A stretch of DNA of 64,000 nucleotides from assembly GCF_016648105.1 (NCBI RefSeq), contig NZ_JACVVE010000028.1, forward strand, positions 1 to 64,000, in the 5' to 3' direction. Below, piece by piece: positions 48,204 to 56,461 of this stretch. Under the pieces are notes generated by a model. That model saw nothing but the letters and a program-made list of their open reading frames with translations, was not told where the DNA came from and did not search any database. Numbering within the stretch: the stretch's first letter is position 1; the number at the start of each line of letters is the position of its first letter. This stretch comes from Pseudomonas sp. S31 (GTDB lineage Bacteria > Pseudomonadota > Gammaproteobacteria > Pseudomonadales > Pseudomonadaceae). The position numbers and the translations under genes are program-made.

Positions 48204-48868
48204 TCGCCGAGAGCCTGCAACTGGTCGCCGACTCGATCCCCTTCCTGCTCAAGGGCGCCGGCTACACCGTGCTGCTCAGCGTCGGCGGCATGTTCTTCGG
48301 CCTGCTGCTGGGCTTCGCCCTGGCGCTGATGCGCCTGTCGAAGAGCGTGTTGCTGGACTGGCCAGCGCGGGTCTACGTGTCGTTCTTTCGCGGCACGCCC
48401 CTGCTGGTGCAACTGTTCGTGATCTACTTCGGCATGCCGCAGATCGGCATCGAGCTCGATCCGATCCCGGCCTCGCTGATCGGCCTGTCGTTGAACATGG
48501 CCGCGTACGTCTGCGAGATCCTGCGCGCGGCGATTTCCTCGATCGACCGTGGCCAGTGGGAAGCCGCCGCCAGCATCGGTATGACCCGTACGCAGGCCAT
48601 GCGCCGGGCAATCTTGCCGCAGGCCATGCGTACCGCCTTGCCGCCGCTGGGCAACAGCTTCATCTCGCTGGTCAAGGACACCGCGCTGGCGGCAACCATC
48701 CAGGTTCCCGAGCTGTTCCGCCAGGCGCAGCTGATTACCGCACGCACCTTCGAGGTGTTCACCATGTACCTGGCGGTCGCGGTGATCTACTGGATCCTCT
48801 GCAGCATCCTCGCGCACTTCCAGAACCGCATGGAAACGCGGGTCAACCAGCACGACCAGGAGCACTGA
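48200..48868 (+). CDS. tcyL: Cystine-type ABC transporter permease
   Basis: A 222-residue permease of the HisMQ/YecS class, with about five helices, FFRGTPLLVQLFVIYFG and the EAA loop EAAASIGMTRTQAMRRAILP. It starts in an ATGA overlap with the binding-protein gene. Unlike the binding protein it is rich in Met. Confidence 0.9.
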   Translation: MIAESLQLVADSIPFLLKGAGYTVLLSVGGMFFGLLLGFALALMRLSKSVLLDWPARVYVSFFRGTPLLVQLFVIYFGMPQIGIELDPIPASLIGLSLNMAAYVCEILRAAISSIDRGQWEAAASIGMTRTQAMRRAILPQAMRTALPPLGNSFISLVKDTALAATIQVPELFRQAQLITARTFEVFTMYLAVAVIYWILCSILAHFQNRMETRVNQHDQEH

Positions 48869-48870
48869 CG

Positions 48871-49626
48871 ATGATCGTGGTAGAAGGCCTGACCAAGCGC
48901 TTCAACGGCCAGACCGTGCTCGACGGCATCGACCTGACCGTCGAGGCCGGCGAGGTGATCGCCATCATCGGCCCGAGCGGCTCGGGCAAGACCACCTTCC
49001 TGCGATGCCTCAACCTGCTGGAAACCCCCGACTCCGGGCATATCCGCATCGGCGACATCAGCATCGACGCCAATCGCCCGCTGGGCGGCCAGCAGGCAGC
49101 TATCCGCCGTTTGCGCCAGCAGGCCGGGTTCGTGTTCCAGAACTTCAACCTGTTTCCCCACCGCACCGCCCTGGACAACGTCATCGAAGGGCCTGTGGTG
49201 GTGAAGAAGACGCCCCGCGCCCAAGCCCTGGAACTGGGCCGGCGATTGCTGGCCAAGGTGGGCCTGGCCGGCAAGGAAGATGCCTATCCCAGGCGCCTGT
49301 CCGGCGGCCAGCAGCAACGCGTGGCGATCGCCCGTGCACTGGCCATGGAACCGCAGGTGATCCTGTTCGACGAGCCCACCTCGGCGCTCGACCCGGAGCT
49401 GGTCGGCGAGGTGCTGGAGACCATCCGCGGGCTGGCCGCGGAAAAGCGCACGATGATCATCGTCACCCACGAGATGACCTTCGCTCGCGATGTGGCCAAC
49501 CGGGTGATCTTCTTCGACAAGGGGGTGATCGTCGAGCAGGGCGAGGCCAAGGCGTTGTTCGCGGCGCCCAGGGAGGAGCGAACCCGGCAGTTCTTGCGTA
49601 AGTTCCTGGGTACCGCTGCGGGGTAA
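48871..49626 (+). CDS. tcyN: Cystine-type ABC transporter ATPase
   Basis: A 251-residue ATPase of the YecC/GlnQ class: Walker A GPSGSGKTTFLRC, signature LSGGQQQRVAIARAL, Walker B VILFDEPTSALDP. The ATG at 48871 lies two bases after the permease stop and follows AGGAG; longer upstream frames are inside the permease gene. Confidence 0.93.
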   Translation: MIVVEGLTKRFNGQTVLDGIDLTVEAGEVIAIIGPSGSGKTTFLRCLNLLETPDSGHIRIGDISIDANRPLGGQQAAIRRLRQQAGFVFQNFNLFPHRTALDNVIEGPVVVKKTPRAQALELGRRLLAKVGLAGKEDAYPRRLSGGQQQRVAIARALAMEPQVILFDEPTSALDPELVGEVLETIRGLAAEKRTMIIVTHEMTFARDVANRVIFFDKGVIVEQGEAKALFAAPREERTRQFLRKFLGTAAG

Positions 49627-49648
49627 GGCGACCCTCTGCGGCGGCTTT

Positions 49649-49710
49649 TTCGCGGGTAAACCCGCTCCTACAGGTATCGCACAGCCTGTAGGAGCGGGTT
49701 TACCCGCGAA
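49649..49710. repeat. REP pair, perfect 26-bp arms
   Basis: Arms 49649-49674 and 49685-49710 are exact reverse complements with a 10-base spacer and the consensus CGCGGGTAAACCCGC core. It separates the cystine transporter operon from the downstream sulfur operon, both on the plus strand. The remaining 146 bp to the next gene is AT-rich, with TTTATTCC at 49729-49736 and a TATATG hexamer near 49775. Confidence 0.92.
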
Positions 49711-49856
49711 AGGCGCCGCACTTCTATGTTTATTCCAAACAGTTAGTTCATAAACATTTAATAAGCCATTAGGGTATATGAACCGGACCACCGGACCAGC
49801 AAACGTCTGTCGCCATCAGCTGAAGCGACGCATCCACTTTGTGAGGTTCGGTTCTG

Positions 49857-51098
49857 ATGACCACCCAGCCAACTATCCCATTCCACAGCGACGTCGATAC
49901 CTCGCCGCTGCTGCTGCCGGCCAAGGTGCTGCGCAGCGATGCCGAGGCCCTGCAAGCGGCCCGCGAACTCGCTGAAACGGCCCGCGAGCAGGCTGCACGG
50001 CGCGACCAGCAGCGCAAACTGCCCTGGGCCGAGATCGAACAGTTCACCCGCAGCGGCCTGGGCAGCATCACCGTGCCCAAGGCCCATGGCGGCCCCGATG
50101 TCAGCTTCGCCACCGTGGCCGAAGTCTTCCGCATCATCAGCGCCGCCGACCCGGCGCTGGGGCAGATCCCGCAAAACCAGTTCGGCATGCTGCAGTTGTT
50201 GCGGGTGACCGCGACGCAAGCCCAGCAGGCATTGATCTTCCGCAGCGTGCTCGACGGCTGGCGTATCGGCAATGCCGGCCCCGAGCGCGGCACCAAGGAC
50301 ACCCTGACTCTCAAGGCGAGGATCACCCGCCACGGCGACGGCTATCGCATCAGCGGTGAGAAGTTCTACTCCACCGGCGCCCTGTTCGCCCATTGGGTGG
50401 CGGTCAAGGCGCTGGACGACGAAGGGCGCCAGCGCCTGGCCTTCGTTCGCCGTGGCAGCCCTGGGCTGCGCATCGTCGACGACTGGTCCGGGTTCGGCCA
50501 GCGCACCACCGCCAGCGGCACCGTGCTGCTCGACCAAGTGCCGGTGGACGCGGAGCTGGTGATCGACAACTGGCGCCAGCGCGACCTGCCGAATATCCAG
50601 GGCGCTTCGTCGCAGCTGGTGCAGGCGGCCATCGACGCCGGTATCGCCGAGGCAGCGATCGAGGACGCCATCGCCTTCGTCCGCCAGTACTCCCGGCCTT
50701 GGATCGATGCCAAGGTCGAGCGGGCCAGCGACGACCTGTACGTGATCGCCGACATCGGCCGCCTGAAACTCGAACTGCACGCCGCCCAGGCGTTGCTGGC
50801 CAAGGCCGCGCGGGTGCTCGACGAGGTCAACGCTGGCCCCATCGATGCGGCTGCTGCAGCACGGGCATCGATTGCCGTGGCCGAGGCCAAGGTGCTCACC
50901 ACCGAAATCGCCCTGCAGGCCAGCGAGAAGCTGTTCGAGCTGGCCGGCAGCCGCGCCACGCTGGCCGAGTACAACCTTGACCGCCACTGGCGCAATGCCC
51001 GCGTGCACACCCTGCACGACCCGGTGCGCTGGAAGTACCACGCGGTAGGGGCCTATCACCTGAACGGCACGTTGCCGGCCCGGCATTCCTGGATCTGA
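49857..51098 (+). CDS. SfnB-like acyl-CoA-dehydrogenase-family monooxygenase, copy 1
   Basis: A 413-residue flavoprotein of the acyl-CoA dehydrogenase superfamily in the SfnB/DszC-like branch, which works on sulfur compounds such as dimethyl sulfone in P. putida. It has IGNAGPERG, SGEKFYSTGALFAHW and the C-terminal NLDRHWRNARVHTLHDPVRW shared with its neighbour at 51262. I count two Met and no Cys. The substrate is not known. It is the first gene of a probable operon reaching metI, interrupted by a repeat. Confidence 0.85.
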   Translation: MTTQPTIPFHSDVDTSPLLLPAKVLRSDAEALQAARELAETAREQAARRDQQRKLPWAEIEQFTRSGLGSITVPKAHGGPDVSFATVAEVFRIISAADPALGQIPQNQFGMLQLLRVTATQAQQALIFRSVLDGWRIGNAGPERGTKDTLTLKARITRHGDGYRISGEKFYSTGALFAHWVAVKALDDEGRQRLAFVRRGSPGLRIVDDWSGFGQRTTASGTVLLDQVPVDAELVIDNWRQRDLPNIQGASSQLVQAAIDAGIAEAAIEDAIAFVRQYSRPWIDAKVERASDDLYVIADIGRLKLELHAAQALLAKAARVLDEVNAGPIDAAAAARASIAVAEAKVLTTEIALQASEKLFELAGSRATLAEYNLDRHWRNARVHTLHDPVRWKYHAVGAYHLNGTLPARHSWI

Positions 51099-51110
51099 AT
51101 TGAGGCACCC

Positions 51111-51244
51111 GGGGCCGCTTTGCGGCCCATCGCGGCACAAGGCCGCTCCTACAGGCAGCATCGCGATTCCCTTGTGTAAGCGACGTTGTACCGCGATCCC
51201 CTGTAGGAGCGGCCTTGCGCCGCGATGGGCTGCAAAGCAGCCCC
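51111..51244. repeat. Long composite inverted REP-type element between the two SfnB-like genes
   Basis: Outer arms carry GGGGCCGCTTTGCGGCCCATCG and its inverse; inner arms carry GGCCGCTCCTACAGG and its inverse, around an irregular centre. It fills the 163-bp gap between two genes on the same strand, so it may attenuate transcription or stabilise the upstream mRNA. Confidence 0.85.
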
Positions 51245-51261
51245 TGGGGCTGGAGAACACC

Positions 51262-52443
51262 ATGACTACATCGATCATCACCTCGGATGACCAGGCCCTG
51301 GCCGTCACCGAGGAAATCGCCCAGCAACTGCGCCGCGACAGCGCCCTGCGCGACCGAGAGCGGCGCCTGCCACACGCCGAACTGGAGCTGTTCAGCCGCT
51401 CGGGCCTGTGGGCCATCAGCGTGCCCAAGGCCTTCGGCGGCGCCGGCGTGTCCAATGTCACCCTGGCCCAGGTCGTCGCCCGCATCGCCCAGGCCGACGC
51501 CTCGCTCGGGCAGATCCCGCAGAACCACTTCTACGCCCTGGAAGTGCTGCGCGTGAACGGCAGCCCCGAGCAACAACGGCGGCTCTACCAGGAGGTCCTG
51601 GCCGGCCAGCGCCTGGGCAACGCCCTCGCCGAGCTGGGCACCAGAACCGCCCACGACCGCAACACCCGCCTGACCCGTGACGGCGAAGGTTTCCGCATCA
51701 ATGGTCGCAAGTTCTACGCCACCGGCGCCCTGTACGCCCAGCGCATCCCCACCTCGGTCATCGATGAGCAAGGCGTGCAGCAACTGGCCTTCGTCCCGGC
51801 CAGCAGCGCCGGCTTACAGGTGATCGACGACTGGAGCGGCTTCGGCCAGCGCACCACCGGCAGCGGCTCGGTGGTGTTCGACAACGTGTTCGTCCGCGCC
51901 GAAGACGTGGTGCCGTTCCAGAGCGCCTTCGAGCGCCCGACCCCGGTCGGCCCGCTGGCGCAGATCCTCCACGCCGCCATCGACACCGGTATCGCCCGCG
52001 CCGCCTACGAAGATGCCCTGCACTTCGTGCGCACCCGCAGCCGGCCCTGGGTGGATTCCGGCGTCGACAAGGCCAGTGACGACCCCCTGACCCTGAAGAG
52101 CTTCGGCCAGTTGGCCATCCGTCTGCACGCCAGCGAGGCCCTGCTCGAACGCGCCGGCCTGTACCTCGACCAGGCCCAGCAGGACAGCACCGAGAACAGC
52201 GTCGCCGCCGCTTCCATCGCCGTCGCCGAAGCCCGCGCCATCAGCACCGAAATCGCCCTCGCCACCGGCACCACGCTGTTCGAGCTGGCCGGCAGCCAGG
52301 CCACCCTGGCCGAGCACAACCTCGACCGCCACTGGCGCAACGCCCGCGTACACACCCTGCACGACCCGGTGCGCTGGAAGTACCACGCCATCGGCAACTA
52401 CTACCTCAACGCGGAAAACCCGCCACGCCGGGGGACCCTCTGA
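51262..52443 (+). CDS. SfnB-like acyl-CoA-dehydrogenase-family monooxygenase, copy 2
   Basis: A 393-residue paralogue of the 49857 gene, with the same GRKFYATGALYAQR, DDWSGFGQRTTGSGSV and the C-terminal DRHWRNARVHTLHDPVRW. By my count it contains only the start Met and no Cys in 393 residues. The ATG at 51262 follows GGAG; the longer open frame upstream lies in the repeat. Its stop overlaps the monooxygenase start as TGATG. Confidence 0.87.
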   Translation: MTTSIITSDDQALAVTEEIAQQLRRDSALRDRERRLPHAELELFSRSGLWAISVPKAFGGAGVSNVTLAQVVARIAQADASLGQIPQNHFYALEVLRVNGSPEQQRRLYQEVLAGQRLGNALAELGTRTAHDRNTRLTRDGEGFRINGRKFYATGALYAQRIPTSVIDEQGVQQLAFVPASSAGLQVIDDWSGFGQRTTGSGSVVFDNVFVRAEDVVPFQSAFERPTPVGPLAQILHAAIDTGIARAAYEDALHFVRTRSRPWVDSGVDKASDDPLTLKSFGQLAIRLHASEALLERAGLYLDQAQQDSTENSVAAASIAVAEARAISTEIALATGTTLFELAGSQATLAEHNLDRHWRNARVHTLHDPVRWKYHAIGNYYLNAENPPRRGTL

Positions 52444-53831
52444 TGGCCAGGCAGATCCTGCTCAATGCTTTCAACATGAACTGCGTCGGGCACATCAACC
52501 ACGGCTTGTGGACCCATCCACGGGACACCTCGACCCAGTACAAGACCTTGGCCTACTGGACCGACCTGGCGAAGCTGCTCGAACGTGGGCTGTTCGATGG
52601 CCTGTTCATCGCCGACATCGTCGGCACCTACGATGTCTACGGCCAATCGCTGGATGTCACCCTCAAGGAGTCGATCCAGCTGCCGGTCAACGACCCGCTG
52701 CTGCTGGTCTCAGCCATGGCCGCGGTGACCCGCCACCTAGGCTTCGGCCTCACCGCCAACCTGACCTACGAGGCGCCATACCTGTTCGCCCGGCGCCTTT
52801 CCACCCTCGACCACCTGAGCAACGGCCGGGTCGGCTGGAACATCGTCACCGGCTACCTGGACAGCGCCGCGCGGGCCATGGGCCTTGAGCAGCAACCCGA
52901 GCACGACCGCCGCTACGACCAGGCCGACGAGTACCTGCAGGTGCTGTACAAGCTGCTCGAAGGCAGCTGGGCCGACGATGCGGTGGTCGCCGACCGCCAG
53001 CGACGGGTGTACGCCGAGCCGGACAGAGTGCGCAAGGTCCACCACCACGGCGAGTTCTACAAGGTCGAGGGCTACCATCTGTGCGAACCTTCGCCACAGC
53101 GCACCCCAGTGCTGTTCCAGGCCGGCAGTTCGGCACGCGGGCTGGCCTTCGCCGGCAACCATGCCGAATGCGTGTTCATCAGCGGCCAGGACAAGGCCGC
53201 CACCCGCGCCCAGGTCGACAAGGTACGTGCCGCAGCCAAGACCGCTGGCCGTGACCCGCAGGCACTCAAGGTGTTCATGGGCATCACGGTGATCGTCGCC
53301 GCCACTGAACAAGCCGCCCAGGCCAAGCACGCCGAGTACCTGCGCCACGCCAGCGCCGAGGCCGGCGTGGCCCATTTCGCCGCCTCGACCGGCATCGACT
53401 TCGCCGCCTTCGACCTCGACGAGCCGATCGGCGCCAGCAACGGCAACGCCATCCAGTCCGCCACCCGCCAATTGCAGGACAACGCCTGGACCCGCCGCCG
53501 CCTGCTGCAGCAACACGCACTCGGCGGGCGCTACGTGACCCTGGTCGGCTCACCCGAGCAGGTGGCCGAACAGCTGATCGCCTGGGTCGACGAAACCGGC
53601 CTGGACGGTTTCAACCTGACCCGCACCGTCACCCCGGAAAGCTTCGAGGACTTCATCGACCTGGTGGTCCCGCAGCTGCAACGCCGTGGCCGCTACAAGA
53701 CCGCCTACGCCGACGGCACGCTGCGCGAGAAGCTGTTCGCCAGCGGCCAGCCACACCTGCCCGCCAATCATCCAGGTTCGGCCTATCGCCAAACCGCCCC
53801 TGCCCCGACTGGAGCCCTGCACCATGCTTGA
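52443..53831 (+). CDS. NtaA/SnaA/DszA-family FMN-dependent monooxygenase
   Basis: A 462-residue luciferase-like enzyme of the NtaA/DszA class, which uses external FMNH2. It starts with the family sequence LLNAFNMNCVGHINHGLWTH and has SNGRVGWNIVTGYLDSAARA near residue 125, then VLFQAGSSARGLAFAG. Its place after two SfnB-like genes and before metQNI suggests desulfurisation of an organosulfur compound. It overlaps both neighbours. It has five Met and three Cys, more than its neighbours. Confidence 0.88.
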   Translation: MARQILLNAFNMNCVGHINHGLWTHPRDTSTQYKTLAYWTDLAKLLERGLFDGLFIADIVGTYDVYGQSLDVTLKESIQLPVNDPLLLVSAMAAVTRHLGFGLTANLTYEAPYLFARRLSTLDHLSNGRVGWNIVTGYLDSAARAMGLEQQPEHDRRYDQADEYLQVLYKLLEGSWADDAVVADRQRRVYAEPDRVRKVHHHGEFYKVEGYHLCEPSPQRTPVLFQAGSSARGLAFAGNHAECVFISGQDKAATRAQVDKVRAAAKTAGRDPQALKVFMGITVIVAATEQAAQAKHAEYLRHASAEAGVAHFAASTGIDFAAFDLDEPIGASNGNAIQSATRQLQDNAWTRRRLLQQHALGGRYVTLVGSPEQVAEQLIAWVDETGLDGFNLTRTVTPESFEDFIDLVVPQLQRRGRYKTAYADGTLREKLFASGQPHLPANHPGSAYRQTAPAPTGALHHA

Positions 53832-54624
53832 AAAACTGTTCCGGCCCGTCGCGGCCATTGCCCTGGGTCTCGGCCTGAACGCCACCGTGCTGGCCGCCGA
53901 GCCGCTGAAGATCGGCACCACCTCGGCCTTCGCCATCCCCCTAGAAGCCGCCGTCGAGGAAGCCCACAAGCAAGGCCTGGAGGTCAAGCTGATCGAGTTC
54001 AGCGACTGGATCGCGCCCAACGTCAGCCTCAACAGCGGCGACATCGACGTGAACTACTTCCAGCACATCCCCTTCCTGGAAAACGCCAAGGCCGCCGCTG
54101 GCTTCGACCTGGTGCCCTACGCCCCCGGCATCATCAACAACGTCGGCCTCTACTCCAAACGCTACAAAAGCTTCGCCGACCTGCCCGAAGGCGCCAGCGT
54201 GGCCATTGCCAACGATCCGATCAACAGCGGCCGCGGCCTGCAACTGCTGGCCAAGGCCGGGCTGATCACGCTCAAGCCGGGCGTGGGTTACAAGGCCACC
54301 GAGGACGACATCGTCGCCAACCCGAAGAAGATCAGGATCCTCCAGGTCGAAGCCGTGCAGCTGGTGCGCGCCTACGACGACGCCGACCTGGTACAGGGCT
54401 ACCCGGCCTACATCCGCCTGGCCAAGACCTTCGATCCCACCTCGGCACTGCTGTTCGATGGCCTGGACCACAAGGAGTACGTGATCCAGTTCGTCATCCG
54501 CCCACAGAGCAAGGACGATCCACGCCTGGCCAAGTTCGTCGATATCTACCAGCACTCGCCGGTGGTGCGCGAAGCGCTGAACAAGGCCCATGGCAGCCTC
54601 TACCAAGCTGGTTGGGAAGGCTGA
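53824..54624 (+). CDS. metQ: MetQ-type methionine-binding protein
   Basis: A 266-residue NlpA/MetQ-family binding protein. The signal peptide (1-25, VLAA) lacks the lipobox Cys usual in E. coli MetQ. IGTTSAFAIPLEAA, VNYFQHIPFLENAK and VAIANDPINSGRGLQLL identify the family. It binds methionine or a related sulfur compound for MetNI. Only the start Met contains sulfur by my count. The ATG overlaps the monooxygenase stop by 8 bases. Confidence 0.9.
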   Translation: MLEKLFRPVAAIALGLGLNATVLAAEPLKIGTTSAFAIPLEAAVEEAHKQGLEVKLIEFSDWIAPNVSLNSGDIDVNYFQHIPFLENAKAAAGFDLVPYAPGIINNVGLYSKRYKSFADLPEGASVAIANDPINSGRGLQLLAKAGLITLKPGVGYKATEDDIVANPKKIRILQVEAVQLVRAYDDADLVQGYPAYIRLAKTFDPTSALLFDGLDHKEYVIQFVIRPQSKDDPRLAKFVDIYQHSPVVREALNKAHGSLYQAGWEG

Positions 54625-54625
54625 C

Positions 54626-55729
54626 ATGGGCCAGGCCAACGCCTTCGAGGCGTTCACCCCGCACAACGCGCCTGCGCCCGAGCTGCCCCTGCGCCCTGAG
54701 GTCAACCAGGCCCACGTGCGCTTCATCGGCCTCGGCAAGACCTATCCGGGCCAGACGCAGCCGGCCTTGCAGAACATCGACCTGAACATCCGCCGTGGCG
54801 AGATCTTCGGCATCATCGGCCGCAGCGGCGCCGGCAAGTCGTCGCTGCTGCGCACCATCAACCGCCTGGAGCAACCGAGCCAGGGCCGGGTACTGATCGA
54901 CCAGGTGGACATCGCGCCGTTCGACGAGGACCGCCTGGTCGCCCTGCGCCGGCGCATCGGCATGATCTTCCAGCACTTCAACCTGATGTCGGCCAAGACC
55001 GTGTGGCAGAACGTCGAGCTGCCGCTGAAGGTCGCCGGCGTGGCCAAGCCCGAGCGTCAGCGCAAGGTGCGCGAACTGCTCGAACTGGTCGGCCTGCAGG
55101 ACAAGCACCACGTCTACCCGGCGCAGCTGTCGGGCGGGCAGAAGCAGCGCGTGGGCATCGCCCGCGCGCTGGTGCACGACCCCGAGGTCCTGCTGTGCGA
55201 CGAGGCCACCTCGGCGCTGGACCCGGAAACCACCGCGTCGATCCTCGAACTGTTGCGCGACATCAACCAGCGCCTGGGCCTGACCATCGTGCTGATCACC
55301 CACGAGATGGCGGTGATCCGCGATATCTGCCACCGGGTGGTGGTGCTCGAGCGGGGCGCGGTGGTCGAACAGGGTGAAGTCTGGCGAGTGTTCGGCGCAC
55401 CGCGCCACGAAGTTACCCGGACCTTGCTCGCACCGTTGCAGGCCAAGCTGCCTACGGCGTTGCAGGCGAGCCTGCGGGCCAGCCCGGTGGGCCGCGACAG
55501 CGCCGTGGTGCTGCGGCTGAGCGTACTGGGCGAGCCGGCCCTGTCCGACCTGTTCCAGGATCTGGGTGGCCGGGTGCGGCTGCTCCAGGGTGGCGTCGAA
55601 ACCATCGGGGTGCACGCACTGGGGCAGTTGATCCTGGCCGTGCAAGGCTCGCCCCACGACACCCCTCGATTGCTCGAACGGGCCCGCCGCTGGGCCGAAG
55701 ACGTGGAGGTGCTGGGCTATGTGGTTTGA
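54626..55729 (+). CDS. metN: MetN-type methionine ABC transporter ATPase
   Basis: A 367-residue ATPase. Walker A GRSGAGKSSLLRT, signature LSGGQKQRVGIARAL, Walker B VLLCDEATSALDP and a C-terminal NIL regulatory domain (about 280-365) fit MetN. It has about 30 extra residues before the usual start. The start ATG lies one base after the metQ stop, and the end overlaps metI by 11 bases. Confidence 0.92.
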   Translation: MGQANAFEAFTPHNAPAPELPLRPEVNQAHVRFIGLGKTYPGQTQPALQNIDLNIRRGEIFGIIGRSGAGKSSLLRTINRLEQPSQGRVLIDQVDIAPFDEDRLVALRRRIGMIFQHFNLMSAKTVWQNVELPLKVAGVAKPERQRKVRELLELVGLQDKHHVYPAQLSGGQKQRVGIARALVHDPEVLLCDEATSALDPETTASILELLRDINQRLGLTIVLITHEMAVIRDICHRVVVLERGAVVEQGEVWRVFGAPRHEVTRTLLAPLQAKLPTALQASLRASPVGRDSAVVLRLSVLGEPALSDLFQDLGGRVRLLQGGVETIGVHALGQLILAVQGSPHDTPRLLERARRWAEDVEVLGYVV

Positions 55730-56363
55730 TCGTTTGCTCGAAGGCTTGCTCGACACTCTGCTGATGGTTGGAGTGTCTTCGCTGATCGCGCTGCTGGTCG
55801 GGGTGCCGATGGCGGTATTGCTGGTCACCAGCGACAAAGGCGGGATCTTCCAGGCGCCGTTGCTGAACCGGGTGCTGGGCGCCTTCGTCAACCTGTTCCG
55901 CTCGATCCCGTTCCTGATCCTGATGGTCGCGCTGATCCCCTTCACCCGCCTGGTGGTCGGCACCACCTATGGCGTCTGGGCCGCCGTGGTGCCCCTGACC
56001 ATCGCCGCCACACCGTTTTTCGCACGTATCGCCGAGGTGAGCCTGCGCGAGGTCGACCATGGTCTGGTGGAGGCGGCCCAGGCCATGGGCTGCCGACGTT
56101 GGCACATCGTCTGGCACGTGCTGTTGCCTGAGGCGCTACCGGGCATCGTCGGCGGGTTCACCATCACCCTGGTGACCTTGATCAACTCCTCGGCCATGGC
56201 CGGGGCGATTGGCGCGGGAGGCCTGGGCGACATCGCCTATCGGTATGGCTACCAGCGTTTCGACAGCCAGATCATGCTGACCGTGATCGCCATGCTGGTG
56301 GCGTTGGTGGCGTTGATCCAGCTGGGTGGGGACCGGTTGGCTAAAGGGCTGAACAAGCGGTAG
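55719..56363 (+). CDS. metI: MetI-type methionine ABC transporter permease
   Basis: A 214-residue permease with five helices and the EAA loop GLVEAAQAMGCRRWHIVWHV. RSIPFLILMVALIPFTR and TLINSSAMAGAIGAGGLGDI are MetI hallmarks. It ends the sulfur operon. Confidence 0.93.
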   Translation: MWFDRLLEGLLDTLLMVGVSSLIALLVGVPMAVLLVTSDKGGIFQAPLLNRVLGAFVNLFRSIPFLILMVALIPFTRLVVGTTYGVWAAVVPLTIAATPFFARIAEVSLREVDHGLVEAAQAMGCRRWHIVWHVLLPEALPGIVGGFTITLVTLINSSAMAGAIGAGGLGDIAYRYGYQRFDSQIMLTVIAMLVALVALIQLGGDRLAKGLNKR

Positions 56364-56395
56364 CGGTAGCGGTACGGCGTTGTAGTTGCAGCGCG

Positions 56396-56435
56396 GCGGA
56401 TATCGAGCGCCGCGCGGGCGGCGCTCGATATCCGC
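56396..56435. terminator. 18-bp perfect hairpin between convergent genes
   Basis: Arms 56396-56413 and 56418-56435 are exact reverse complements (GCGGATATCGAGCGCCGC) with a 4-base loop. It lies between convergent metI and the GGDEF/EAL gene. No T tract follows on either strand and the sequence is unlike the REP elements nearby. A bidirectional stop signal or a binding site for a structure-specific protein are both possible. Confidence 0.6.
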
Positions 56436-56461
56436 ACCACCGCAAATGCCCCGGCGAAACC

